From AP-15 sp963738185 (GTDB lineage Bacteria > Pseudomonadota > Alphaproteobacteria > ATCC43930 > CGMCC-115725), in contig CAVTVA010000003.1 of NCBI GenBank assembly GCA_963738185.1, forward strand, positions 2,790,001 to 2,854,000: 64,000 nt of DNA. Direction: 5' to 3'. A program made the position numbers and the translations under genes. Below the pieces are notes generated by a model. That model worked only from the letters and a program-made list of their open reading frames with translations. It did no database searches and was not told the DNA's origin. Within the stretch, counting starts at the first letter, position 1; every line of letters begins with the position of its first letter. Shown here piece by piece: positions 51,703 to 60,272 of this stretch.

Positions 51703-52696
51703 ATGAGCGCCGATCGCGGTGCGGCGGACCGGCAGGCGGTCCGTATCGAGGATGCCGAAGCCGGCGAGCGCCTCGACCGCGTGCTGGCGCGCCATCTGCC
51801 AGCGCTGTCGCGCACCCGGCTCAAGCGGCTGATCGAGCAGGGGCTTGTCATGCAGGACGAGGCCGCCGCGCGGGATCCTGCGCTGCGGGTCCGGCCGGGC
51901 CAGAATTTTGTCGTGTCCGTCCCCGATGCTGAGGATGCCGCGCCGGCGGCGCAGACGATGGCGCTCGATATCCGTTTCGAGGATGCACATTTGATTGTCA
52001 TCGACAAGCCCGCCGGGCTCGTCGTCCATCCCGCCCCCGGCAACCCGGACGGGACCCTTGTCAATGCCTTGATCGCTCACTGCGGCCCGAGCCTCGCCGG
52101 GATCGGGGGCGTGCGCCGGCCGGGCATCGTGCATCGCCTCGACAAGGATACCAGCGGGTTGATCGTGGTCGCCAAGACCGAGGCCGCGCATCGGGCGCTG
52201 TCGCGCGATTTTGCGCTGCGCCGGATCGACCGCGCCTATGCCGCCTTTGTCTGGGGGGTGCCGGCGCCGTCCGCCGGCGAGATCGCCGGCAATATCGGCC
52301 GCAGCCCGGTCAACCGCAAAAAGATGGCGGTGGTGGCGGACGGAAGCGGGCGTCCGGCGCTGACCCGCTACCGAGTTCGAGCGGCCCTTCCGGACCGAAG
52401 CGGCCTTGATCGAATGTCGTCTCGCCACCGGGCGCACCCATCAGATCCGGGTCCATCTCGCCGATCGCGGCCATCCGCTGATCGGCGACCCGGTTTATGG
52501 CCGGCGCGCCAGCCGCGCCAGCCGCGCCGGCGCGCACGCGGGCGTGGTCGGCGAGCGCATCGCGGCCTTCCCGCGGCAGGCCTTGCACGCCCATCGGCTT
52601 GGCTTCGCGCATCCCGCCGAACCCGGACGGCTGGAATTCGACAGCCCGCTGCCGGCGGACCTTCACGCGCTGTTTACCGATTTAGAGCGACTTTAA
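51703..52696 (+). CDS. rluD: 23S rRNA pseudouridine synthase RluD (one frameshift)
   Basis: RluD makes pseudouridines in helix 69 of 23S rRNA. An N-terminal S4 RNA-binding domain (GERLDRVLARHLPALSRTRL) precedes the catalytic domain with VIDKPAGLVVHPAPGNPDGT and the catalytic Asp in RPGIVHRLDKDTSGLIVVA. The frame breaks at 52376-52377: CGAGTTCGAGCGG should read CGAGTCGAGCGG, which restores RYRVERPFRTEAALIECRLA and then TGRTHQIRVHLADRGHPLIG. The corrected length is about 330 residues. The Met at 51703 fits the family start. rpoH follows after 125 bp, a conserved neighbour. Confidence 0.92.
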
Positions 52697-52821
52697 ACTG
52701 GACAAATCCCGACAATATTACTAGGGTATGCGGGTCGGCCGAATGCGGTGGATAAAACGCGCGCGTTTCGGCGTTTACCCCACGACAGCAAAAAGCATCA
52801 ACCCGGAGCAACGATCGTCAA

Positions 52822-53706
52822 ATGGCCACCCTTTCCGTCCCTTCGATCTCCGCCGAAGGAAACCTGACCCGGTATCTCCAGGAGATCCGCAAGTTTCCGA
52901 TGCTGGAGCCCGAAGAGGAGTACATGCTCGCCAAAAGCTGGAAGGAGCACGAGGACTCGCAGGCAGCGCACCGGCTGGTCACCAGCCACCTGCGGCTCGT
53001 CGCCAAGATCGCGATGGGCTATCGCGGCTATGGGCTGCCGCTCTCCGAACTGATCTCCGAGGGCAATGTCGGGATGATGCAGGCGGTCAAGCGCTTTGAT
53101 CCCGACCGCGGCTTTCGCCTCGCCACCTATGCGATGTGGTGGATCCGCGCTGCCATCCAGGAGTACATCCTGCACTCGTGGTCGCTGGTAAAGATGGGCA
53201 CCACGGCCGCGCAAAAAAAGCTGTTTTTCAATTTGCGCAAGCTCAAGGGTCAGCTGCAGGCGATGGAGGAAGGCGATCTGTCGCCGGAGCACCTGAAAAA
53301 GATCGCGACCGAGCTCGATGTGCCCGAAGCCGACGTCGTCAGCATGAACCGGCGCCTCGCCAGCCCGGACCACTCGCTGAACGCGCCGCTCCGCAGCGAC
53401 GGCGAAGGCGAGTGGCAGGATTGGCTGGTCGACGAGGGCGAGAGCCAGGAAACCCTGCTCGCCGACCGCCAGGAGCTGGGCCTGCGCCGCGACCTGTTGG
53501 AAAAGGCGATGACCCACCTGAACGAGCGCGAGCGTCATATCCTGACCGAGCGGCGGCTGCGTGAAAACCCGATGACCCTCGAAGACCTGTCGCAGCAATA
53601 CGGCATCTCGCGCGAGCGGGTTCGCCAGATCGAGGTTCGCGCCTTCGAAAAGCTGCAAAAGGCGATCAAAACCGCTGCCGTCGAGCGCCGCCTCGTCACC
53701 CACTGA
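52822..53706 (+). CDS. rpoH: RNA polymerase heat-shock sigma factor (sigma-32)
   Basis: RpoH directs RNA polymerase to heat-shock promoters. It has 294 residues. Region 2 has LRLVAKIAMGYRGYGLPLSE and LISEGNVGMMQAVKRFDPDR, then FRLATYAMWWIRAAIQEYIL; the RpoH box is AAQKKLFFNLRKLKG; region 4 ends with YGISRERVRQIEVRAFEKLQ. The two Hsp20 genes facing it are likely members of its regulon. Alphaproteobacterial rpoH is commonly autoregulated from promoters in the rluD-rpoH gap; I could not confirm a -35/-10 pair here by eye. Confidence 0.97.
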   Translation: MATLSVPSISAEGNLTRYLQEIRKFPMLEPEEEYMLAKSWKEHEDSQAAHRLVTSHLRLVAKIAMGYRGYGLPLSELISEGNVGMMQAVKRFDPDRGFRLATYAMWWIRAAIQEYILHSWSLVKMGTTAAQKKLFFNLRKLKGQLQAMEEGDLSPEHLKKIATELDVPEADVVSMNRRLASPDHSLNAPLRSDGEGEWQDWLVDEGESQETLLADRQELGLRRDLLEKAMTHLNERERHILTERRLRENPMTLEDLSQQYGISRERVRQIEVRAFEKLQKAIKTAAVERRLVTH

Positions 53707-53707
53707 A

Positions 53708-53724
53708 CCGCCCACCGGGGGCGG
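53708..53724. terminator. GC hairpin after rpoH
   Basis: CCGCCC (53708-53713) and GGGCGG (53719-53724) form a 6-bp all-GC stem with a 5-base loop, beginning two bases after the rpoH stop. There is no run of T after it, so factor-independent termination is uncertain. A longer weak stem, GGCCGCC/GGCGGCC (53742-53748 and 53766-53772), follows. One of these may separate rpoH from the convergent Hsp20 gene. Confidence 0.35.
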
Positions 53725-53814
53725 CGGACCCGATGCGCAAGGGCCGCCGCCCGCGACGCCCTTTGGGCGGCCGGACGAGCTCGTCATCGCCCCGGCCGTC
53801 AGCTGGTTGCGTGA

Positions 53815-54213
53815 TCAACTGATCGCGATCCGCCTGGGCAGGGCTTCCCGGGCCTTTTTCAGCGTCAGAGTCAGCACCCCGTCATTGAGCTCAGCCCCGA
53901 TCTGCTGTTGATCGATCTTATTCGACAACGTGAACGAGCGGCCGAAATGGCCGATATTGTACTCGGTGTACAAGGGTTCGAGCCCCTCGTATTTCGAATA
54001 GTCGATGCGGGCGTCGATGCGCAGCACATCATTTTCGACGTTCACGTTTATCGACTGCTTGTCGATCCCAGGCAGCTCCATGACCACGGTCAAGGCATCC
54101 TCAGTCTCGAAGATGTCAGTGGTTGGAACGTAGTAGCGCGCCGGGACGGTTTTTTCGTCCTTTGAGACCAATTCCTTTTTTTCCTGAACTTCGAGAGCCT
54201 GTGATCTCGCCAT
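53815..54213 (-). CDS. Hsp20 family small heat-shock protein
   Basis: This is a 132-residue ATP-independent holdase chaperone. The alpha-crystallin domain includes VPTTDIFETEDALTVVMELP, GIDKQSINVNVENDVLRIDA and the closing ELNDGVLTLTLKKAREALP, with the G-V-L-T-L motif intact. Of two adjacent ATGs (54216, 54213), the second is five bases from AAGGAGG and is preferred. It is 32 bp downstream of the other Hsp20 gene, same strand, so both likely come from one heat-shock promoter. Confidence 0.93.
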   Translation of the reverse strand: MARSQALEVQEKKELVSKDEKTVPARYYVPTTDIFETEDALTVVMELPGIDKQSINVNVENDVLRIDARIDYSKYEGLEPLYTEYNIGHFGRSFTLSNKIDQQQIGAELNDGVLTLTLKKAREALPRRIAIS

Positions 54214-54245
54214 CATTCCCTCCTTTTGGGGATCGTCGCCGGGCG

Positions 54246-54671
54246 TCAGCTCACGGCAATGGTTTTGGGCTTGTCGCGCTCAGCGCGCGGCAAATAGAGA
54301 GCCAGGATGCCATCGCGGCACTCCGCCTTGATCTCGCCGGCTTCAATCTCGACGGGCAAGGTGAAGGCTCGATCAAAGCGGCCGGCGAGGCGCTCGCGGC
54401 GATGCAAGGCCGCCTGGTCGCTATATTCGACGGATTTGCTGCCGCTGATCCGAACGGTTTTGCCTATGACTTGAATGTCGAGGTCGGATTTGCGGATGCC
54501 GGGGACCTCGGCAATCACGACGATGTCGTCGCCCTTGCGGAAAACGTTGAGCGGCGGATAGGCGCCCCCGGCGCTCGGACCGGCGCTGAGCCAGCCGCTA
54601 GTGCGGAACGCATCGAGCGCCTGCTGAAATTGCAGCAAGGCATCGAGCGGGTCGGGGAAAAAGGTGGCCAT
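54246..54671 (-). CDS. Hsp20 family small heat-shock protein
   Basis: This is a 141-residue small heat-shock protein. The N-terminal arm, with MATFFPDPLDALLQFQQALD, precedes the alpha-crystallin domain: YPPLNVFRKGDDIVVIAEVP, GIRKSDLDIQVIGKTVRISG and RFDRAFTLPVEIEAGEIKAE, ending in GILALYLPRAE. AAGGAGGAAC lies just before the Met at 54671. It is a paralogue of, not a duplicate of, the next gene. Confidence 0.93.
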   Translation of the reverse strand: MATFFPDPLDALLQFQQALDAFRTSGWLSAGPSAGGAYPPLNVFRKGDDIVVIAEVPGIRKSDLDIQVIGKTVRISGSKSVEYSDQAALHRRERLAGRFDRAFTLPVEIEAGEIKAECRDGILALYLPRAERDKPKTIAVS

Positions 54672-55230
54672 GGATGTTCCTCCTTTCGTCAGCCGGGCAA
54701 ACGGTTGCACTGCAGCGCACCGCTGGCGGTGGCGGAAACGCAACCCACGGATGAGAACGACGGGCTATAGGCCGGGAAAGACTCTCGGCCATCGCGGCGG
54801 CTCACGGCCAGCCGCTATCGGATCACGGGTGTCACGATCTCGGGAGGCTGCGTCCTGCCGCCGGATCTTATCTTCAATTGATCTTAAGACCGTCAGCGCG
54901 ACCCGAGGAGCCCAAAAGTCTGTCGCTATGAGCGAGGAATTTTCGACAGTCATTGCCACGTCCTCCAATGAGCAACATGGGAAAACGATTGCCGCCGGAC
55001 CTGCACAGCGGCCGGCGAGCGTTGATTTAGGAGGAGGAATTGCACCGTTCAAGAGGCCAGGTCGCGGGCGGGAAAGACCGCGACGCGATCGTCACTGGGC
55101 AAGCGATCCGATGGCTGCGCCGATCGGCTAAACCTTGGATTTGCGCGGAAGGGGATAATCGGCCGGCACGATACCTCACGCCGCAACCGCGTGGTATAGA
55201 GACGATGTCGAGGCGAGAGGAGGCCGCGCG
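54672..55230. other. 560-bp gap between divergent genes
   Basis: This stretch separates the Hsp20 pair from the amidohydrolase gene. It must hold the heat-shock promoter on the minus strand; a weak candidate -35-like GTTGCGTTTCC lies at about 54738-54748 but no good sigma-32 -10 box was recognised. The centre (54870-54960) is less GC-rich (CTTCAATTGATCTTAAGACC). Open frames here lack motifs and start signals. Confidence 0.45.
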
Positions 55231-56278
55231 ATGAAGAACGGCATGGTCATCATCGATGCCGACGGGCACGCCGTCGATTACGATCCGGTGTATCGCGAAA
55301 GGCTGCCGCAAGAATTCCGGCAGCGGGCCTCGTTCTACCCGACCGACAATTTCGACCGGCAGCAAAACGGGAAGATCAATAAGCAGCCGCGCTCGTCGGC
55401 GCAGAACCTCGCCGACAACGACCGCGAGGGCATCGACCTGCAGGTCATCTACCCGACCGGCGGGCTGTTCCTGACGCGGGTGCGCGAGCGCGACTTCGCG
55501 ACCGCGTTGTGCCGGACCTACAACGACTGGCTCTACGACTGGTGCGCGGCCGATCGCGACCGGCTCAAAGGGCGTAGCCCTGGTGCCGCTGCATGTCGAT
55601 GTCCGGGCCGCGATCGATGAAATGGAGCGCGCGGTTGGCAAGCTCGGCGCGGTCGGCGTCATGGTTAATTCCTACGATCGCAGCCGCAACGTCGCCCACC
55701 CCGATTTCTGGCCGTTCTACGAGGAATGTGCGCGCCAGGGGGTTGCCGTCGGATTTCACGCGTCCGGCAGCGACACGCTCGACCCGTTATGCCACTTCGA
55801 CAATTTCCTGCAGGTCCATACCCTGTCGCACGCTCCCGAGCAGCTGATCGCTTGCACCGCGGTCATCTACAGCGGCCTCTTGGAGAAGTATCAAGATTTG
55901 CGCGTGGCCTTTCTCGAAGCCGGCATCGGCTGGGTCCCGTTCTGGATGGAGCATATGGACGAGGAATACGAGTTCCGCCGGTTCGACGCGCCGCTCTTAA
56001 AGGCGAAACCGTCGGAATATATGGCTTGCGGCCGGGTGTTCGTGTCCTGCGAGCCGGAAGAGAAGACGCTGCGCTACGTGCCCGACTTCTTCCCCGCCGA
56101 CAACATCCTGTTCGCCTCCGACTACCCGCATTGGGACGGTGAATTTCCCTACGCGGTAGCGCACCTCGCCGACCGCACCGACATCTCCGACGAACTGAAG
56201 CGCAAAATCTTTGCCGACAACCCGCGGCGGTTCTACGGGGGCACGGTCGACCCGGCTGCCTTCGCTGCTGCGCATTAG
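55231..56278 (+). CDS. Amidohydrolase family 2 (aminocarboxymuconate-decarboxylase-like; one frameshift)
   Basis: This TIM-barrel metal enzyme is related to ACMS decarboxylase and 4-oxalomesaconate hydratase types, which act on ring-cleavage products. The N-terminal metal region is VIIDADGHAVDYDPVYRERL, with D-x-D-x-H instead of H-x-H. VGFHASGSDTLDPLCHFDNF, LEAGIGWVPFWMEHMDEEYE and FASDYPHWDGEFPYAV follow, the last with the catalytic Asp. The frame breaks at 55570-55572: AAAGGGCGTAGCC should read AAAGGCGTAGCC, restoring LKGVALVPLHVDVRAAIDEM. The corrected protein has about 348 residues. GAGGAGG sits close before the ATG. Confidence 0.87.
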
Positions 56279-56437
56279 ACCACCGACGGCTTCCACCTCG
56301 CCGGCCCACGCCTGCGCCGCGGGCTCCTCGCCCCCCTTTGTGCGGACAGGATCTCGGCGCGATCGCCGGGGAACGGAGCCATGCCCAAAAACGGGGCCGA
56401 GCGGCCGGTGCGCCGGCCGTCGACCGGGTCACGCTGG

Positions 56438-57088
56438 TTATTCCCCCGGATGGCGATCGCGACCGCGCAGCAGCCGCACGGTCTTGTCCGCCAGGAGCTC
56501 GAAGCCAACAAACAGCGCCGGCACGAACAGCACGCCGATAAAGCTCGCCAGCACCATGCCGCCAAAGACCGTGGTGCCGATCGAGGCACGGGCTCCGGCC
56601 CCGGCGCCAGTGGCGACGACCAGTGGGACGACGCCGATGATGAAGGCGAGCGCCGTCATCATCACCGGGCGGTAACGGGTGCGGGCACCCTCCTCGGCGG
56701 CCTGGCGCACGGTAATGTCGCCGCGCTCCAGCCGGTCCTTGGCGAATTCGACGATTAGGATGGCGCTCTTGGCGGCCAGACCGATCAGTAGCACGAGCCC
56801 GATCTGCCCATAGACGTCGAGCGCCATGCCACGCACCAGCAGCGCCAGCAGACCGCCCAACAGAGCGAAGGAGACGGGCAGCATCACCGACAGCGGCAAT
56901 GTCCAGCTCTCGTAGAGCGCCACCAGGAACAGGTAGGAAAAGACAACAGCGAACAGAAAGGCCGAGGATTCCTGCCCGGCCGCCTGCAGTTCCTGGTACG
57001 ACATCGCGGTCCAGTCATAGCCGAAACCGCTCGGCAAGTGCTTTTTGGCAACCTGCTCCATGGCCGCGATTGCCTGTCCTGAGCTCGG
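56438..57088 (-). pseudogene. RND efflux pump, C-terminal fifth only
   Basis: This is the end of an AcrB/MexB-like inner-membrane drug:H+ antiporter. It begins at SSGQAIAAMEQVAKKHLPSG, which in full pumps lies about 830 residues in, and continues with the last membrane helices (SAFLFAVVFSYLFLVALYES, ALYESWTLPLSVMLPVSFAL, IGLVLLIGLAAKSAILIVEF, RPVMMTALAFIIGVVPLVVA) to the C-terminus at 56438. The first four fifths, including the proton-relay aspartates of TM4, are absent. It reads in frame from the end of the adaptor gene, so an internal deletion of about 2.4 kb fused the two. The product cannot pump. Confidence 0.85.
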
Positions 57089-58314
57089 GGGCGCGGGCAC
57101 AGGGTTGACGATCTCGCCCGGCTTTACCTTCTGCACGCCGGCGACAATGACGCGCTCACCGCCCGAGAGGCCCTTGTCGACGATAAATTTCTGGGCGATC
57201 TGCGCCCCGAGGGTGACCGGCCGCTGCTCGACTTGTTGCCCGCTCCAGCGACCAGGACGAAGCTGCCGCTCTGGTCGGTTTGCAGCGCCTCCGCTGGAAC
57301 GAGCGGGCGCTCTTGCGGCTTGGCGCGGTGGATCTCCACGTTTACAAACGCGCCCGGCAGCAGCAGCCGATCGGGGTTGGGGAAGTCGGCATAAAAGCTG
57401 ACCGTCCCGGTCTGCGGGTTGACCTGATTGTTGAGGAAGGCGATCTTGCCGGCCGGTTTGTACTCGGAGCCGTCCGGCAACTTCAGATCGACCGCAACGC
57501 GCGAAGTCAGTTGGCCTTGCGTCGCGCCGGTCTTCTGCTGGGCGGCGACCATCACGCGATAGCTGACCGAGAACACCACGCGGATCGGATCGAGCTGATT
57601 GATGGTGCCGAGCGTCGGGGTGCTCGGCGTCACCAAATTGCCTTTAGTCAAGGTGACGATTCCAATTCGCCCGGCGATCGGCGAGGTGATCGTGCAATAG
57701 CCGAGGTTGAGCTGCGCCTGCGCCAGATTTGCCTGGGCCGTGAGGGACCGCCGCCTTGTCCTGATCGCGGGTGGCGATCGCCTGATCGAGTTTCGCCTGC
57801 GCCTCGAAGCCCCGCGCGTTGAGCTGCGAGGCCCGCTCGTAAGCCAGCTGCGCCTGCCGCAAGCCCGCCTGGGCCGACAACAGCTGTGCCTGGGCGGACT
57901 GCACCGCGGCTTCATACTGCGCCTTCTGCAGCTGAAACAGGACCTGTCCCGCCTTGACTTCACTGCCCTGCTGGACCGGTGCGCTGTCGATGAAGGCGGT
58001 CACCCGCGGTACGACTTTGACCGAGTGGATCACCTCTACCCGGCCGATGAAGGTGTAAACGGGCGCGACGTCCTCGACCGCCACCGGCGCCGCCGGACCG
58101 CCGGGGCCGAGGGAGCGGCTTGCGCAGACGCGCCCGGACGTGCCACCGAGGCAGCCGGAATACCGGCGAGCACCAGGAGACAGGCGGCAATGGCGCGGCG
58201 CGTCCTCCCAAGCGCTTTGCCGCGACAGGCGCTGGCGAGCTCGCAGGAACAACCGCCGCTAGATTGAGACACCAGGCCTCTACATCCCGATCCGGCCCGG
58301 CAGGCGACCTTCAC
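57089..58314 (-). pseudogene. RND periplasmic adaptor (MexA/AcrA-like), frameshifted and fused to pump remnant
   Basis: This membrane-fusion protein would link an RND pump to its outer-membrane channel. The export signal (AIAACLLVLAGIPAASVA) lies in a different frame from the body, with a break near 58100. The body has APVYTFIGRVEVIHSVKVVP, the hairpin and lipoyl region (KAGQVLFQLQKAQYEAAVQS), CTITSPIAGRIGIVTLTKGN and VNPQTGTVSFYADFPNPDRL. Further breaks are at 57744-57746 (GTCCCTCACG for GTCCTCACG) and at 57232 (one base missing in AACAAGTCGAG). The C-terminus QKVKPGEIVNPVPAP runs straight into pump sequence. No convincing start codon was found. Breaks plus the deletion make this a real pseudogene locus. 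Confidence 0.8.
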
Positions 58315-58432
58315 AGCATCGCTGTCATCGGTCTATGATAGGGATGGTTCCGCTAGCGCGTTGCCGCAGTAGCCTGCACGCGGAGCGATTTGACGCAGGG
58401 CGCCATTTCGGAAATCAGCAACAGGAGCCGCG

Positions 58433-58960
58433 ATGATCCATCATGTCTCGATCCCCGCGCGGGAGCCGCGCCATGTCGCCGAAGTGCTGGCCGAGCTGAT
58501 GCGCGGCAAGTGCCATCCATTCGGGCCGCTCGAAGGCGCCTTTATGGCGGCGAGCGGGGACGAGCACGGCACGATGATCGAGGTCTATCCGGACCGCGCG
58601 ACGCTCGACATCCCGCCCAATGACGATCAGGTCGTGTTCGGCCAGAATACGGCGCCGCCGCGCACTTGGCCGTTCCATGTGTTCCTCGAGGTGCCGCGCG
58701 AGCCGGACGAAGTGGAGCGCATCGGCGCGCGCGAGGGCTGGCGGGCGAAGACCTACGGCCGCGGCATGCAGGGGGAAAAGCCGTTCTTTCACGTGATCGA
58801 GTTCTGGCTCGAAAACCGCCTGATGATCGAGGTGGTCTCGCCGACGATGGCGCAGGAGTACAAGGATTTCCTGAAGAACGCGCAGATGTCGGTAATGGGC
58901 GATGCCGAATCGCTGCGCCGCATGCGCGCAACCCACATGGCGCCGCAGCCGGCCGGCTGA
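58433..58960 (+). CDS. VOC/glyoxalase-like protein
   Basis: This 175-residue protein starts MIHHVSIPAREPRHVAEVLA, the opening of a vicinal-oxygen-chelate (glyoxalase/bleomycin-resistance) module, and has MIEVYPDRATLDIP and FFHVIEFWLENRLMIEVVSP at positions where metal-binding His/Glu residues occur (HHVS, IEVY, FHVIEFW, IEVVS). It could be a small metal-dependent enzyme or a binding protein. Substrate unknown. GGAG lies six bases before the ATG. The LDH2-type dehydrogenase follows after 26 bp, so the two probably form an operon. Confidence 0.75.
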   Translation: MIHHVSIPAREPRHVAEVLAELMRGKCHPFGPLEGAFMAASGDEHGTMIEVYPDRATLDIPPNDDQVVFGQNTAPPRTWPFHVFLEVPREPDEVERIGAREGWRAKTYGRGMQGEKPFFHVIEFWLENRLMIEVVSPTMAQEYKDFLKNAQMSVMGDAESLRRMRATHMAPQPAG

Positions 58961-58986
58961 GCGGCGCGCCAAGCAAGGGAGCCGAA

Positions 58987-60051
58987 ATGCCAAAAGTCGC
59001 AGCCGAGCGTTTGATCGAAATCGGCCGGGCCTTGTTCGAGGCGGCCGGAACGCCGCCGGCCGAGGCTGAGATCGTGATGCGCCACGTCATCGCCGCCAAT
59101 CTCGCCGGCCATGATTCCCACGGGGTGATCCAGGTCCCGACCTACATCGAGCGGATCAAGCTCGGCCACATCGTTCCCGGCGCGCCCTGGCAGATTGTCC
59201 AGGAAAGCCCGACCACGACAGTGGTCGACGGCCATTGGGGCTTTGGCTATGTCGCCAACGAGCGGGCAATGCGGCTGACCATCGAAAAAGCCCAAAAATC
59301 GAATGTCGCCGCGGCGACCGTGTTTCGCCAGGGCCATATCGGCCGGGTCGCCTCCTACACCCTGATGGCCGCAAAGGCCGGCATGATCGGCATCGCCACC
59401 GCCAATTCCGGGCGTTCGCCAAAGGCGGTGGCGCCGTTTGGCGGCCGCGAGGCGCGGCTCGGCACCAACCCGATCTCGATCGCGATGCCCTCCGACCTTG
59501 ACGGGCCGCTCTACCTCGACATGGCGACCTCGGCCGCCGCGGCCGGCAAAATCGCCCTCGCCGTCGCCCGCAATCAAAGCGTGCCCGATGGTTGGGTGAT
59601 CGGCAAGGACGGGCGGCCGACCAACGACCCGCGCCAATTGCGCCAGGGCGGCGCGCTATTGCCATTGGGCGGCCCCGAGGGCGGCTACAAAGGCACCGGG
59701 CTTGCGGTCATGGTCGAAATCCTGTGCGGATTATTGACCGGGCTCGGCTTTGGCGTCGAGCCGACCGGCCGGCACAATGACGGCTGCTTTATGGCGGTGT
59801 TCAACGTCGAAGCCTTCCGCCCGCTCGCCCAGTTCAAACAGGACATCGGCGAGTTTGTCGCCTATCTGAAAGCGACGCCGCCCGCCGAGGGCAGCAATGG
59901 CGTGCTCTACCCGGGCGAGATCGAGCACATGCGCGAAGAAGACCGGCGGCAGAACGGCATCGAGGTCGAGGACGCGACCTGGTACAGATTGCAGCAGCTC
60001 GCCGACAGCTACGGCCTCTCCGAACAGCTCGAATTCACCGAAATCGAATGA
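58987..60051 (+). CDS. Malate/L-lactate dehydrogenase family oxidoreductase (LDH2/YlbC type)
   Basis: This NAD(P)-dependent enzyme of 354 residues belongs to the LDH2 superfamily (malate, ureidoglycolate, sulfolactate and 2-oxoacid reductases). It has AANLAGHDSHGVIQVPTYIE with the catalytic His, VVDGHWGFGYVANERAM, VFRQGHIGRVASYTLMAAKA, APFGGREARLGTNPISIAMP and LPLGGPEGGYKGTGLAVMVE, the last two for cofactor binding. All conserved segments appear intact. GGGAG sits before the ATG at 58987. Confidence 0.92.
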   Translation: MPKVAAERLIEIGRALFEAAGTPPAEAEIVMRHVIAANLAGHDSHGVIQVPTYIERIKLGHIVPGAPWQIVQESPTTTVVDGHWGFGYVANERAMRLTIEKAQKSNVAAATVFRQGHIGRVASYTLMAAKAGMIGIATANSGRSPKAVAPFGGREARLGTNPISIAMPSDLDGPLYLDMATSAAAAGKIALAVARNQSVPDGWVIGKDGRPTNDPRQLRQGGALLPLGGPEGGYKGTGLAVMVEILCGLLTGLGFGVEPTGRHNDGCFMAVFNVEAFRPLAQFKQDIGEFVAYLKATPPAEGSNGVLYPGEIEHMREEDRRQNGIEVEDATWYRLQQLADSYGLSEQLEFTEIE

Positions 60052-60272
60052 TCGCTGCCCCCGCGACTGGCTGACGCGGGTCTCACACTGCGCAGGATCG
60101 CTCCGCACGGCGAATTGCGCACCAAACCGGTGCATCGAGTAGTGCTGTTTTCGCGTTGCCCGTCACCGCCGAGCCGGTCGCTGACAGCCGGTCGAGGCGG
60201 CTCCTCGCGGGCAATGCCGGAACGCCGACCGGCCGCTGCGGGCATGTCGGTCTCGCTCTAATACTGAGCGCG

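Noticed and set aside
49733..51706. Plus-strand open frame of 657 codons
   Set aside because: It lies antisense to the methyltransferase-ATP-grasp fusion and DUF6476. It has no recognisable domain, and the minus-strand reading has intact catalytic motifs.
54765..55052. Minus-strand open frame of 95 codons upstream of the Hsp20 genes
   Set aside because: There is no ribosome-binding site and no recognisable family, and it lies in a probable promoter region. It is too uncertain to list as a gene.
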